Shown one piece after another: positions 11,101 to 21,282 of a stretch of DNA of 64,000 nt. Every line of letters begins with the position of its first letter. The first letter of the stretch is position 1. The stretch covers positions 39,726,768 to 39,790,767 of the forward strand of contig CM026391.1 in assembly GCA_014843695.1 (NCBI GenBank). Reading direction: 5' to 3'. The notes beneath the pieces were generated by a model that was not told the origin of the DNA, made no database searches, and was given only the letters and a program-made list of their open reading frames with translations. Made by a program: the position numbers and the translations under genes. This DNA is from Archivesica marissinica. Taxonomy: Eukaryota; Mollusca; Bivalvia; Venerida; Vesicomyidae.

Positions 11101-14100
11101 TGAATTATCTGAATTACAGTTCCCGAACCTACCCCCTGAGGTATTCCAACAGCGTGTGCAAGCCGTACTTAGACAGGTCCTTACGCAACAGATCATGCAG
11201 CATTCGGACATTCAGCGCCGACAGGTACACAACAATATACAACTATATTTAGTATGTTGCATCCATCTAATACACAACAACAAGGATATGTTGATGATGT
11301 ATGCTGGCACGTGGAACGTCTCTGTTGCTCGAGTGTTTAGCATAGCATTATTTACTACCAACAATAAGGAATTGAGTGTTGTATTACATTATTGACAAAC
11401 AATAGATATTGGAGTGTAGTATTTACAACCAACAATAGTAGGTATGGGAGTGTAGTATTTACACTATTTACTACCAACAATAGATATTGGAGTGTAGTAT
11501 TTACACTATTTACTACCAACAATAGGTATGGGAGTGTAGTATTTACACTATTTACTACCAACAATAGGTATTGGGAGTGTAGTATTTACACTATTTACTA
11601 CCAACAATAGGTATGGGAGTGTAGTATTTACACTATTTACTACCAACAATAGATATTGGAGTGTAGTATTTACACTATTTACTACCAACAATAGGTATGG
11701 GAGTGTAGTATTTACTACCAACAATAGATATTGGAGTGTAGTATTTACACTATTTACTACCAACAATAGGTATGGGAGTGTAGTATTTACACTATTTACT
11801 ACCAACAATAGATATTGGAGTGTAGTATTTACACTATTTACTACCAACAATAGGTATGGGAGTGTAGTATTTACACTATTTACTACCAACAATAGGTATT
11901 GGAGTGTAGTATTTACACTATTTACTAGCAACAATAGGTATGGGAGTGTAGTATTTACACTATTTATTACCAACAATAGATATTGGAGTGTAGTATGTAC
12001 ACTATTTACTACCAACAATAGGTATGGGAGTGTAGTATTTACACTATTTACTACCAACAATAGATATTGGAGTGTAGTATTTACAATATTTACAAACAAT
12101 ATATATTGGAGTGTAGTATTTACACTATTTACTACCAACAATAGATATTGGAGTGTAGTATTTACACTATTTACTACCAACAATAGGTATTGGAGTGTAG
12201 TATTTACACTATTTACTACCAACAATAGGTATTGGAGTGTAGTATTTACACTATTTACTACCAACAGTAGATATTGGAGTGTAGTATTTACAATATTTAC
12301 AAAGCAATAGGTATGGGAGTGTAGTATTTACACTATTTACTACAAACAATAGGTATTGGAGTGTAGTATTTACAATATTTACAAAGCAATCGGTATGGGA
12401 GTGTAGTATTTACACTATTTACTACCAACAATAGGTATGGGAGTGTAGTATTTACACTATTTACTACCAACAATAGGTATGGGAGTGTAGTATTACAATA
12501 TTTACTACCAACAGTCGGTATTGGAGTGTAGTATTGCACTATTTACAATCAATATGTATTGGAGTGTAGTATTTACACTATTTACAAACAATAGGTATTG
12601 GAGTGTAGTATTTACACTATTTACAAACAATATGTATTGGAGTGTAGTATTACACTCTTTACAGACAATAGGTATTGGATGTAAATGTATTACATTATTT
12701 ACAGATATTGGAGTGTAGTATTTACACTATTTACTACCAACAATAGGTATGGGAGTGTAGTATTTACACTATTTACTACCAACAATAGGTATTGGAGTGT
12801 AGTATTTACACTATTTACTAGCAACAATAGGTATGGGAGTGTAGTATTTACACTATTTATTACCAACAATAGATATTGGAGTGTAGTATGTACACTATTT
12901 ACTACCAACAATAGGTATGGGAGTGTAGTATTTACACTATTTACTACCAACAATAGATATTGGAGTGTAGTATTTACAATATTTACAAACAATAGATATT
13001 GGAGTGTAGTATTTACACTATTTACTACCAACAATAGATATTGGAGTGTAGTATTTACACTATTTACTACCAACAATAGGTATTGGAGTGTAGTATTTAC
13101 ACTATTTACTACCAACAGTAGATATTGGAGTGTAGTATTTACAATATTTACAAAGCAATAGGTATGGGAGTGTAGTATTTACACTATTTACTACAAACAA
13201 TAGGTATTGGAGTGTAGTATTTACAATATTTACAAAGCAATAGGTATGGGAGTGTAGTATTTACACTATTTACTACCAACAATAGGTATGGGAGTGTAGT
13301 ATTTACACTATTTACTACCAACAATAGGTATGGGAGTGTAGTATTACAATATTTACTACCAACAGTCGGTATTGGAGTGTAGTATTGCACTATTTACAAT
13401 CAATATGTATTGGAGTGTAGTATTTACACTATTTACAAACAATAGGTATTGGAGTGTAGTATTACATTATTTACAAACAATTTGTATTGGAGTGTAGTAT
13501 TTACACTATTTACTAACAATATGTATTGGAGTGTAGTATTTACACTATTTAAAAACAATAGGTATGGGAGTGTAGTATTACAATATTTACTACCAACAGT
13601 CGGTATTGGAGTGTAGTATTACACTATTTACTACCAACAATAGGTATGGGAGTGTAGTATTTACACTATTTACTACCAACAATAGATATTGGAGTGTAGT
13701 ATTTACACTATTTACTACCAACAATAGGTATGGGAGTGTAGTATTACAATATTTACTACCAACAGTCGGTATGGGAGTGTAGTATTTACACTATTTACTA
13801 CCAACAATAGATATTGGAGTGTAGTATTTACACTATTTACTACCGAACAATAGGTATGGGAGTGTAGTATTGCACTATTTAGAAACAATATGTATTGGAG
13901 TGTAGTATTGACACTATTTACAAAACAATAGGTATTGGAGTGTAGTATTTACACCATTTACTGCCAACAATAGGTATGGGAGTGTAGTATTACACTATTT
14001 ACTACCAACAGTAGGTATTGGAGTGTAGTATTTACACTATTTACTGCCAACAATTGGTATGGGAGTGTAGTATTTCACTATTTACTACCAACAATAGGTA

Positions 14101-17100
14101 TTGGAGTGTATTATTTCACTATTTACAACCAACAATAGATATTGGAGTGTAGTATTTACACTATTTACACCAACAATAGTAGGTATGGGAGTGTAGTATT
14201 TCACTATTTGCAACCAACAATAGATATTGGAGTGTAGTATTTACACTATTTACTACCAACAATATATATGGGAGTGTAGTATTTACACTATTTACTACCA
14301 ACAATAGGTATGGGAGTGTAGTATTTACACTATTTACTACCAACAATAGGTATGGGAGTGTAGTATTACAATATTTACTACCAACTGTCGGTATTGGAGT
14401 GTAGTATTTACACTATTTACTACCAACAATAGGTATGGGAGTGTAGTATTACAATATTTACAAACAATAGGTATTGGAGTGTAGTATTTACACTATTTAC
14501 AACCAACAATAGATATTGGAGTGTAGTATTTACACTATTTACTACCAACAATAGGTATGGGAGTGTAGTATTTACACTATTTACTACCAACAATAGGTAT
14601 GGGAGTGTAGTATTTACACTATTTACTACCAACAGTAGATATTGGAGTGTAGTATTTACACTATTTACAACCAACAATAGGTATGGGAGTGTAGTATTAC
14701 AATATTTACTACCAACAGTCGGTATTGGAGTGTAGTATTTACACTATTTACTACTAACAATAGGTATTGGAGTGTAGTATTTACACTATTTACAAACACT
14801 ATGTATTGGAGTGCAGTATTTACAACCAACGGTCGGTATTGGAGTGTAGTATTTACAACCAACAGTCGGTATTGGAGTAGTATTTACAACCAACAGTCGG
14901 TATTGGAGTAGTATTTACACTATTTACTACAAACAATAGGTATTGGAGTGTAGTATTTACACTATTTACAAACAATAGGTATGGGAATGTAGTATTTACA
15001 CTATTTACTACAAACAATAGGTATGGGAGTGTAGTATTTACAATATATACTACAAACAATAGGTATTGGAGTGTAGTATTTACACTATTTACTACCAACA
15101 ATAGGTATGGGAGTGTATGTAGTATTTACACTATTTACTACCAACAATAGATATTGGAGTGTAGTATTTACACTATTTAATACCAACAATAGGTATGGGA
15201 GTGTAGTATTTACACTATTTACTACCAACAATAGGTATGGGAGTGTAGTATTTACACTATTTACTACCAACAATAGATATTGGAGTGTAGTATTACACTA
15301 TTTACTACCAACAATATATATTGGAGTGTAGTATTTACACTATTTACTACCAACAATAGGTATGGGAGTGTAGTATTTACACTATTTACTACCAACAATA
15401 GGTATGGGAGTGTAGTATTTCCACTATTTACTACCAACAATAGATATTGGAGTGTAGTATTACACTATTTACTACCAACAATAGATATTGGAGTGTAGTA
15501 TTTACACTATTTACTACCAACAATAGGTATGGGAGTGTAGTATTTACACTATTTACTACCAACAATAGATATTGGAGTGTAGTATTTACACTATTTACTA
15601 CCAACAATAGGTATGGGAGTGTAGTATTTACACTACTTACTACCAACAATAGGTATTGGAGTGTAGTATTTACACTATTTACTAGCAACAATAGGTATGG
15701 GAGTGTAGTATTTACACTATTTATTACCAACAATAGATATTGGAGTGTAGTATTTACACTATTTACTACCAACAATAGATATTGGAGTGTAGTATTTACA
15801 CTATTTACTACCAACAATAGGTATTGGAGTGTAGTATTTACACTATTTACTACCAACAATAGGTATTGGAGTGTAGTATTTACACTATTTACTACCAACA
15901 GTAGATATTGGAGTGTAGTATTTACAATATTTACAAAGCAATAGGTATGGGAGTGTAGTATTTACACTATTTACTACAAACAATAGGTATTGGAGTGTAG
16001 TATTTACAATATTTACAATATTTACAAAGCAATAGGTATGGGAGTGTAGTATTTACACTATTTACACTATTTACTAGCAACAATAGGTATGGGAGTGTAG
16101 TATTTACACTATTTATTACCAACAATAGATATTGGAGTGTAGTATGTACACTATTTACTACCAACAATAGGTATGGGAGTGTAGTATTTACACTATTTAC
16201 TACCAACAATAGATATTGGAGTGTAGTATTTACACTATTTACTACCAACAATAGATATTGGAGTGTAGTATTTACACTATTTACTACCAACAATAGGTAT
16301 TGGAGTGTAGTATTTACACTATTTACTACCAACAGTAGATATTGGAGTGTAGTATTTACAATATTTACAAAGCAATAGGTATGGGAGTGTAGTATTTACA
16401 CTATTTACACCAACAATAGTAGGTATGGGAGTGTAGTATTTCACTATTTGCAACCAGCAATAGATATTGGAGTGTAGTATTTACACTATTTACTACCAAC
16501 AATATATATGGGAGTGTAGTATTTACACTATTTACTACCAATAGGTATTGGAGTGTAGTATTACATTATTTACAAACAATTTGTATTGGAGTGTAGTATT
16601 TACACTATTTACAAACAATAGGTATGGGAGTGTAGTATTACAATATTTACTACCAACAGTTGTTATTGGAGTGTAGTATTACACTATTTACTACCAACAA
16701 TAGGTATGGGAGTGTAGTATTACAATATTTACTACCAACAGTCGGTATTGGAGTGTAGTATTGCACTATTTAGAAACAATATGTATTGGAGTGTAGTATT
16801 GACACTATTTACAAAACAATAGGTATTGGAGTGTAGTATTTACACCATTTACTGCCAACAATAGGTATGGGAGTGTAGTATTACACTATTTACTACCAAC
16901 AGTAGGTATTGGAGTGTAGTATTTACACTATTTACTGCCAACAATTGGTATGGGAGTGTAGTATTTCACTATTTACTACCAACAATAGGTATTGGAGTGT
17001 AGTATTTCACTATTTACAACCAACAATAGATATTGGAGTGTAGTATTTACACTATTTACTACCAACAATAGGTATGGGAGTGTAGTATTTACACTATTTA

Positions 17101-19907
17101 CAACCAACAATAGATATTGGAGTGTAGTATTTACACTATTTACACCAACAATAGTAGGTATGGGAGTGTGGTATTTCACTATTTGCAACCAGCAATAGAT
17201 ATTGGAGTGTAGTATTTACACTATTTACTACCAACAATATATATGGGAGTGTAGTATTTACACTATTTACTACCAACAGTCGGTATTGGAGTGTAGTATT
17301 TACACTATTTACTACCAACAGTAGGTATTGGAGTGTAGTATTTACACTATTTACAACCAACAATAGGTATGGGAGTGTAGTATTACAATATTTACTACCA
17401 ACAGTCGGTATTGGAGTGTAGTATTTACACTATTTACTACCAACAGTAGGTATTGGAGTGTAGTATTCACACTATTTACTACCAACAATAGGTATGGGAG
17501 TGTAGTATTTACACTATTTACTACCAACAATAGGTATTGGAGTGTAGTATTTACACTATTTACTACTAACTATAGGTATTGGAGTGTAGTATTTACACTA
17601 TTTACAAACACTATGTATTGGAGTGCAGTATTTACAACCAACAGTCGGTATTGGAGTGTAGTATTTACAACCAACAGTCGGTATTGGAGTAGTATTTACA
17701 ACCAACAGTCGGTATTGGAGTAGTATTTACAACCAACAGTCGGTATTGGAGTAGTATTTACAACCAACAGTCGGTATTGGAGTGTAGTATTTACAACCAA
17801 CAGTCGGTATTGGAGTGTAGTATTTACAACCAACAGTCGGTATTGGAGTAGTATTTACAACCAACAGTCGGTATTGGAGTAGTATTTTCGCCAACAGTCG
17901 GTATTGGAGTAGTATTTACAACCAACAGTCGGTATTGGAGTAGTATTTACAACCAACAGTCGGTATTGGTGTAGTATTTACAACCAACAGTCGGTATTGG
18001 AGTAGTATTTACAACCAACAGTCGGTATTGGAGTGTAGTATTTACAACCAACAGTCGGTATTGGAGTGTAGTATTTACAACCAACAGTCAGTATTGGAGT
18101 AGTATTTACAACCAACAGTCGGTATTGTTGTAGTATTTACAACCAACAGTCGGTATTGGAGTAGTATTTACAACCAACAGTCGGTATTGGAGTAGTATTT
18201 TCGCCAACAGTCGGTATTGGAGTAGTATTTTCGCCAACTGTCGGTATTGGAGTAGTATTTACAACCAACAGTCGGTATTGGAGTAGTATTTACAACCAAC
18301 AGTCGGTATTTGGATTCCCGCTGTAGGTCATCAATGGTGCCAATTGGGACAAAAATAAAATACTGGCGTGAATTTGGGGAATTGGCGAAAATAGTTTGTC
18401 GGAAATTGACATTTTATTCAGTGCTGTGAGAAGCTGAGTATCATAATGATGTTATTGGTGCAAAATCAGTAACATCCAGGAGTGTGTTTTATGTCTAGTT
18501 ATTGTCGCTACCGGTTTGTCCATGTACAGTGTCTGAATCGTTCGCTATGTGAATGAAATTCATGTACATTTATATTCAAGGAAATATAAATATGTGGCTA
18601 ATACATGCATCATGTACTGGCTTCCGTTTTCCTTTCTGCAACAACCGACATCAATTAAACTAAAATAAACTTACAATTGCGTCTACACTGGACTGCTTGC
18701 ACAATTGTTAAATTCCCTGTGTGTATTTGGGAGGTTTCCAAAATGTTTATACAAATAGCTGAAGGCTATAGAATTAACATTAAAACATGCTGAACAAATG
18801 CCTATGTCGCAGGATTCTGCAAATCAGCCGATTGGTTGCAGGATGAATTGACATTTGCTTAAGATGTATGTTGCATCATTTTATCTAGTTGCAGCCGGTT
18901 CCTCATCAGGGATGACTGGTGTGACTAGAATATTCAATGTCAGAAGCCGCACTTTCTGTAGTAAAACAGAGGCATGGCTTGTTATTATCTAACGAGACAC
19001 TATGTTTTGTTGGCTGGTTAATTCATGTACCAGTATGCAGGTCGATGCATTTTGAAATTAATAACTAAGTAAAAGTTATATTCTGTGATAGTTGTTAATT
19101 GAATTTTCATCTCACTATACGATGTGCCACATATATATAGTTAATTCATAAAATCAAGTTTATATAATACTGTAACACTCCAACACCATTTGATCTAAAG
19201 CCATATGCTGAAACTTCAGTGCGTGGGGTACGTTGACCCTCGAAATTAGTACATTTGTCCGACTTTTCAATTATACAATCTTAAATATTTGCATTGTTTG
19301 TTTATATGATATATAGTGCTAGTATATAATATGAAAATTTCATTAATTACTGAATATAAACTAACATTAATACAAATGTACATGCTATTGGGTAGTTTAC
19401 AATTTTAGCCAAAAATGGAAATAGGTGGGTGTAGAAAACATGCAATAAAAATGTTGTAACACGGCAACATGCAGTTCCATATACTAGAGACCCGGACGAA
19501 CAACTTGGTATTTTCAAACCTATGTGGTAAAGTGTGTGCCGGTACCCCCCAGAAATATGCTAGTTATTGGCTAATTGCTGCAGTACTATGCATTGCACAC
19601 CAGTATTAAGCTCAATTAGTAATAGAAGTGGCGCAGGCAAAAGTTTGGCCAGATGTAATCCCGAGTACATTATGTAATGTTGTATGTTTTACAGGTTGAG
19701 CAGCAGAGGATAAACGAGTTGAATAGATTGAATCAAATGAAACAGCAGATCCAGCGCCAACAGGCCATGCTCAGCAGCCAGCAACGTGTGTACAGCATGC
19801 CTGGTCTCCAACTACCACAACAATCCATATTGCCACCCGGGCTCAGGCCCCAGACAATAAATCAACTTAATATACGACACAATAGTCTAAACCAACAGAA
19901 GAAATAA
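1969..19907 (+). CDS. ATRX: ATRX-type SNF2 chromatin remodeller, C-terminal part (six exons, joined)
   Basis: Six exons at 1969-2146, 8320-8505, 9078-9240, 10631-10764, 11120-11224 and 19695-19907 join in frame into about 325 residues ending at TAA. All junctions are GT-AG and the phases agree. The product starts inside the helicase C lobe with motif V ([11 protein letters not shown]) and motif VI ([11 protein letters not shown]). It continues with the ATRX-specific stretch [12 protein letters not shown], then [12 protein letters not shown], then YHEHDSLL, then a Gln-rich tail. The family is known: ATRX is a nuclear Snf2 ATPase that with DAXX deposits histone H3.3 at heterochromatin, telomeres and tandem repeats. 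The ATPase lobe 1 and any ADD domain must lie upstream of the window. RAD54L2/ARIP4 was considered, but the residues around motifs V-VI and the TKQSL block fit ATRX better. Intron lengths are 6173, 572, 1390, 355 and 8470 bp; the two long ones are swollen by minisatellites. Confidence 0.9.
2158..2522 (+). mobile_element. hAT-type MITE with perfect 8-bp target duplication
   Basis: The element is 2166-2514 (349 bp), with termini tagggatggcaacg and cgtgccatcccta. It is flanked by the perfect direct repeat gtttacac at 2158-2165 and 2515-2522. The 8-bp duplication and TAGGGATG-type ends indicate a hAT-superfamily non-autonomous element. Subterminal sequence is rich in attcgaatattcg palindromes. 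It inserted 20 bp downstream of an ATRX splice donor. Confidence 0.85.
2523..2734. other. intronic sequence, nothing recognised
   Basis: Short AT-rich ATRX intron segment between a hAT MITE and a SINE-like element. Confidence 0.5.
2735..2965 (+). mobile_element. SINE-like repeat, family C, copy 1
   Basis: Shares an ordered series of blocks with 10238-10462: tgtccttaggcaagacactta, a tctctc(g/c) run, gat(t)gattcatcag, aatgag and tctcgaga, ending in a-rich sequence. The ggcaagacactta core is typical of several animal SINE families. No target duplication was located. Confidence 0.5.
3061..5343. repeat. 10-bp minisatellite (gtgtgccagt), about 228 copies
   Basis: The unit gtgtgccagt alternates with gcgtgccagt in long blocks. 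CpG-bearing blocks dominate near 3800-3850, 4205-4310, 4365-4610 and 4670-4860. TpG blocks dominate 3480-3650, 3850-4205 and 4870-5343. Rare variants are gtgtggcagt (about 3690-3770), gtgagccagt (5171, 5281) and truncated 6-8-bp units near 3340, 3400 and 4625-4670. It is open in several frames on both strands only because the unit lacks stop codons. It lies in the first ATRX intron. Confidence 0.97.
5344..5741. other. intronic sequence, nothing recognised
   Basis: Unique-looking ATRX intron sequence. An open frame on + from 5407 runs into the adjacent hAT MITE and shows no recognisable protein, so it is not called. Confidence 0.5.
5734..7043 (-). mobile_element. hAT-type MITE, second copy, split by a nested insertion
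   Basis: The ends tagggatggcaacgaatat (from 5742) and attcgttgccta (to 7035) match the family at 2166-2514 in reverse orientation, with the last few terminal bases deleted on the right. Flanks tttttttg (5734-5741) and gttttttg (7036-7043) match at 7 of 8 bases, as expected for an aged hAT target duplication. The body is interrupted at about 6022-6990 by an unrelated element. Confidence 0.7.
6022..6990. mobile_element. inverted-repeat DNA element nested in hAT MITE
   Basis: The left end gtatttagctatgtatagtg (about 6026) is mirrored at the right end as cactatacatagctaaatac (to about 6989). Subterminal gcgcac/gcgcat-tatacac motifs recur inside both ends. The flanks on either side continue the interrupted hAT MITE. 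There is no open frame of note, so it is non-autonomous. Superfamily not assigned. Confidence 0.55.
7149..7444 (+). mobile_element. tRNA-derived SINE, family A, copy 1
   Basis: The element runs 7163-7430. It has an A-box-like tggtcgagtggtta and a B-box-like ggttcgagcccc, then a conserved body (gttggcagtttcttacgg, aagtactggttaaccgctgg) and the tail gatgcaggcgtaaaaccc. It is flanked by a perfect 14-bp duplication, ttgttcattggata, at 7149-7162 and 7431-7444, showing retroposition. Relatives are at 9901-10146 and 21912-22140. Confidence 0.88.
7445..7837. other. intronic sequence, nothing recognised
   Basis: AT-rich ATRX intron between two SINE copies. No open frame or repeat noted. Confidence 0.5.
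7838..8290 (+). mobile_element. tRNA-headed SINE, family B, split by a MITE
   Basis: The left part (7838-7988) has a B-box-like agttcgaatctcac and the core ggcttgcggaagg ... tggttctacctgggtgc, shared with 31424-31665. The right part resumes at 8236 with agctagtgtcaccatatg and an a-rich tail. A TTAA-flanked MITE occupies the gap. The core could correspond to the V-SINE/RUDI type described in molluscs; I cannot confirm this without alignment. Confidence 0.55.
7989..8235. mobile_element. TTAA-flanked MITE inserted in SINE
   Basis: The element is 7993-8231 (239 bp), bounded by TTAA at 7989-7992 and 8232-8235. Its imperfect terminal inverted repeats are cccatttcattctgga and tccagaatcaaatggg. The interior has two hairpins, one around gatccagatcag/ctgatcaggatc and one around gagcctgatcag/ctgatctagctc. 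It differs in sequence from the 889-1126 family but shares the layout. Confidence 0.7.
8320..8505 (+). CDS. ATRX: ATRX exon: post-helicase block
   Basis: The acceptor ttgatttag ends at 8319 and the donor is aag|gtattg after 8505. The exon is exactly 62 codons, phase 0 at both ends. It reads from [18 protein letters not shown] through [12 protein letters not shown] to MLPK. The [12 protein letters not shown] and ERHF segments are diagnostic of ATRX, lying just after the helicase C lobe where the protein packs back onto the ATPase core. The ATG at 8326 is an internal methionine, not a start. Confidence 0.92.
8576..8661. repeat. 22-bp minisatellite, about 4 copies
   Basis: The unit agcagatataccacatac plus attt is repeated about four times in the 572-bp intron between two ATRX exons. 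One copy has cgttt for cattt, and the last is truncated. Confidence 0.9.
8893..9077 (+). repeat. 26-bp repeat that duplicates a 3' splice site, 7 copies
   Basis: The unit is tagaaccacatg(t)tgtaattgtctta. AG dinucleotides fall at G positions 8895, 8921, 8947, 8973, 8999, 9025, 9051 and 9077, exactly 26 bp apart. The last is the true acceptor of the ATRX exon at 9078. Each unit carries the same attgtcttatag acceptor sequence and the same ccacatgt that begins the exon, so intron end and exon start were amplified together. Copies 2 and 3 have tcg for ttg. Confidence 0.95.
9078..9240 (+). CDS. ATRX: ATRX exon: YHEHDSLL segment
   Basis: The exon starts after cttatag (AG at 9076-9077) with DHMLAELM and ends at the donor ataaag|gtaatc, leaving a phase-1 split codon. 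It encodes an acidic and lysine-rich helical stretch containing [12 protein letters not shown] and [17 protein letters not shown], closely matching the vertebrate ATRX order YHEHDSLL then EERKAAW. Its 3' splice site is the last member of a 26-bp tandem series, so seven near-identical AG sites precede it. Confidence 0.9.
9241..9886. other. intronic sequence, nothing recognised
   Basis: AT-rich ATRX intron. Open frames on the minus strand here are antisense shadows of the exon and show no domain. Confidence 0.5.
9887..10160 (+). mobile_element. tRNA-derived SINE, family A, copy 2
   Basis: The element is about 9901-10146. It has the same head (gtccgcctccgtggtcgagt), B-box (gggttcaagcctcg), body and tail (gctaatgcaggtgtaaaacc) as the copy at 7163-7430. 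Flanks caaaaacctttcaa (9887-9900) and caaaaacctttata (10147-10160) match at 12 of 14 positions, consistent with an aged target duplication. Confidence 0.85.
10238..10462 (+). mobile_element. SINE-like repeat, family C, copy 2
   Basis: Matches 2735-2965 over ordered blocks (tgtccttgggcaagccactta, tctctctccatc, gatggattccatcagcaatgag, ctcgaga). It carries an upstream segment (gttggagcctcgttagagcc) that could be a decayed tRNA B-box region. Confidence 0.5.
10631..10764 (+). CDS. ATRX: ATRX exon: Gln/Met-rich C-terminal segment
   Basis: The acceptor tggtttgcag ends at 10630. The first two bases complete the Ala codon left open by the previous exon, and the donor agg|gtatgt follows 10764 at phase 0. 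The sequence begins [16 protein letters not shown] and ends [11 protein letters not shown]. This part of ATRX is poorly conserved; the call rests on matching phases, clean splice sites and composition rather than on alignment. Confidence 0.8.
11120..11224 (+). CDS. ATRX: ATRX exon: short helical segment
   Basis: The acceptor gaattacag ends at 11119 and the donor cag|gtacac follows 11224. There are exactly 35 codons, phase 0 both sides, reading from [12 protein letters not shown] to HSDIQRRQ. It precedes the 8.5-kb last intron, which is filled by a 42-bp minisatellite starting about 120 bp downstream. The placement in ATRX is by continuity of frame and by similarity to the helical segment before the Gln-rich tail. 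Confidence 0.78.
11347..18311. repeat. 42-bp minisatellite array with 31/33-bp derivative, about 7 kb
   Basis: The unit combines gtagtatttacactatttac, taccaacaatag and (g/a)tat(t/g)ggagt, repeated roughly 165 times in the last ATRX intron. Shortened versions lack the second tatttac. From about 17624 to 18311 a 31- or 33-bp derivative (tatttacaaccaacagtcgg core) takes over. Larger blocks are duplicated: the rare variant tttactagca occurs at about 11921, 12814, 15678 and 16070. Because 42 is a multiple of three, both strands show 14-residue periodic open frames; these are not genes. Confidence 0.97.
18312..19694. other. rest of last ATRX intron, nothing recognised
   Basis: AT-rich single-copy-looking intron sequence ending in the acceptor gttttacag. 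No exon-like open frame was seen. Confidence 0.5.
19695..19907 (+). CDS. ATRX: ATRX terminal coding exon
   Basis: The acceptor gttttacag ends at 19694. The exon encodes 70 residues then TAA at 19905-19907. It opens [18 protein letters not shown], a Gln-rich amphipathic helix, then a Pro/Leu/Gln-rich tail ([17 protein letters not shown]) and a basic end (NQQKK). This is comparable in kind to the Gln- and Pro-rich extreme C terminus of vertebrate ATRX. An ATG in the upstream intron at 19677 is in frame, but it lies before the acceptor and is not part of the exon. Confidence 0.85.
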   Translation, partial: VEQQRINELNRLNQMKQQIQRQQAMLSSQQRVYSMPGLQLPQQSILPPGLRPQTINQLNIRHNSLNQQKK

Positions 19908-20766
19908 GGAGGGCATGTAGATCTTGTTCCTGGCTTTAGTGCGGTATCATACCGTATAGTTTATTGTATCTTTGCAGACAGTTATTTTTGTATTGAGGAT
20001 TTCAAGTTAATAATCGGTGGTTATGGTTTGATTTTGAGAGTTTTAAACCTTTACCAAAATATCGTACTTTCAGTAATTTGCATAACATTATTGAAACTCT
20101 TAAGATATTAGAGATAACTGGTTTTGATGAAAGTAATAATTAGCTACTGATAGGGAGGCGTGTTACACCGATAGGGAGGCGTGTTACACCCATAGGGAGG
20201 CGTGTTACACCCATAGGGAAGTGGTCATTACAGACATTCTTTGCTTTGTTTGTGTTTTCTTGTATATACAGTCAAACCTCTCTAGAGCAAACACCATCCA
20301 GATTGGTTGTTGTAGAGAGGTTGTTGTTCTAGGGAGGTTCAACTTTTTGAAGTCTGGAAATGCGCGAATAGTCAGTGGCTCATACTGAATTGAATATAGA
20401 GTATACAGAATGGGGTCCTATGTACAATTGTACTTTCAGTAAATATTCAAAAAAAATCTAATACTGACTCAAAGCATTGAAAATTCAACTTCTTTTTTAA
20501 TACATATAACTATACAGTATACATATATCAGTCTGAAACTAAACACAGATTTTATGTTTGCTTAAAAAAGTCACTGATTTTACTCTGAGGTCCAGCTGAG
20601 GACACAATGTGTTAAAATCCCCAGATTATGCAAATCTAGGCAATTGTGTACATTTAACGATTTATGTTTTCAGTACATCAAAGTCAAAACATCTGATAAA
20701 TTACGCATTTCAATTGTATAAAAAACAAACAACATAAAACATAACCATGCTAAATTTCATAATAAA
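19908..20766 (+). other. probable ATRX 3' UTR
   Basis: Non-coding, AT-rich sequence follows the stop codon. The first clean AATAAA on this strand is at 20761-20766, inside a decayed DNA-transposon copy; a second is near 21112. Which one is used, or whether a weaker signal nearer the stop is used, cannot be told from sequence. It contains a 21-bp repeat (20147-20220). Confidence 0.4.
20147..20220. repeat. 21-bp repeat, about 3.5 copies
   Basis: The unit gatagggaggcgtgttacac (with c/cc joins) is repeated in the putative ATRX 3' UTR. Confidence 0.85.
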
Positions 20767-21175
20767 AGAAGCTCCATAAATCGCGCTAATTGTAAGTTTG
20801 TTTTCAAAATATGGTCGGCCTTTTATAATTGATCACATAAATGGCTTCCGAATAACCTGGTATCCGCAATTTGTATATATATATATATATTCAAACACAA
20901 CTGTTAGGAAACCAGACGTATACATAGTGTGATTCTATTGTTAGCTATTATTAGAATTGGGAAATACATGTACAAGATATTTTGGTATTTTGGGATTATT
21001 GTCTGTTCTTGGGAGGTTTTACGCATCGATGGGTGGGAAATTGACTGTCGTGCGTTGTTGAGAAGTGTCGTTCGGGAGAGGTGAAATTACATTAAAATCC
21101 AACGGGAGGGAATAAAAGTGACGTTATAAAGAGGGTGTCGCTCCTGGGAGGTGACGTTTGGGGAGGTGGGACTTT
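20269..21175. mobile_element. decayed pogo-like inverted-repeat element
   Basis: The left end cagtcaaacctctctagagc follows TA (20267-20268). The right end, gggaggtgacgtttggggag then gtggga, resembles its inverted partner with decay. Internal ctctctagag and gagaggttg motifs repeat near both ends. This resembles the terminal pattern of pogo/Tigger-like Tc1-mariner elements known in invertebrates. No transposase frame remains. It contains a short TA microsatellite near 20873-20888. Confidence 0.4.
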
Positions 21176-21282
21176 CAAAACAACATTGTCAAGTCAAAGA
21201 TAGATTGTGGATACTGCAGCAAGTTCATTTATTACCAGGTTGGTTCAAGTTTGGCAATATGTATTTTGATGAAATCTGAAAG

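Noticed and set aside
11355..17363. Periodic frames of 60-240 codons on both strands in the 42-bp array
   Set aside because: Unit length divisible by three and no stop in the unit. Frames break wherever a unit has an indel, as expected for non-coding repeats.
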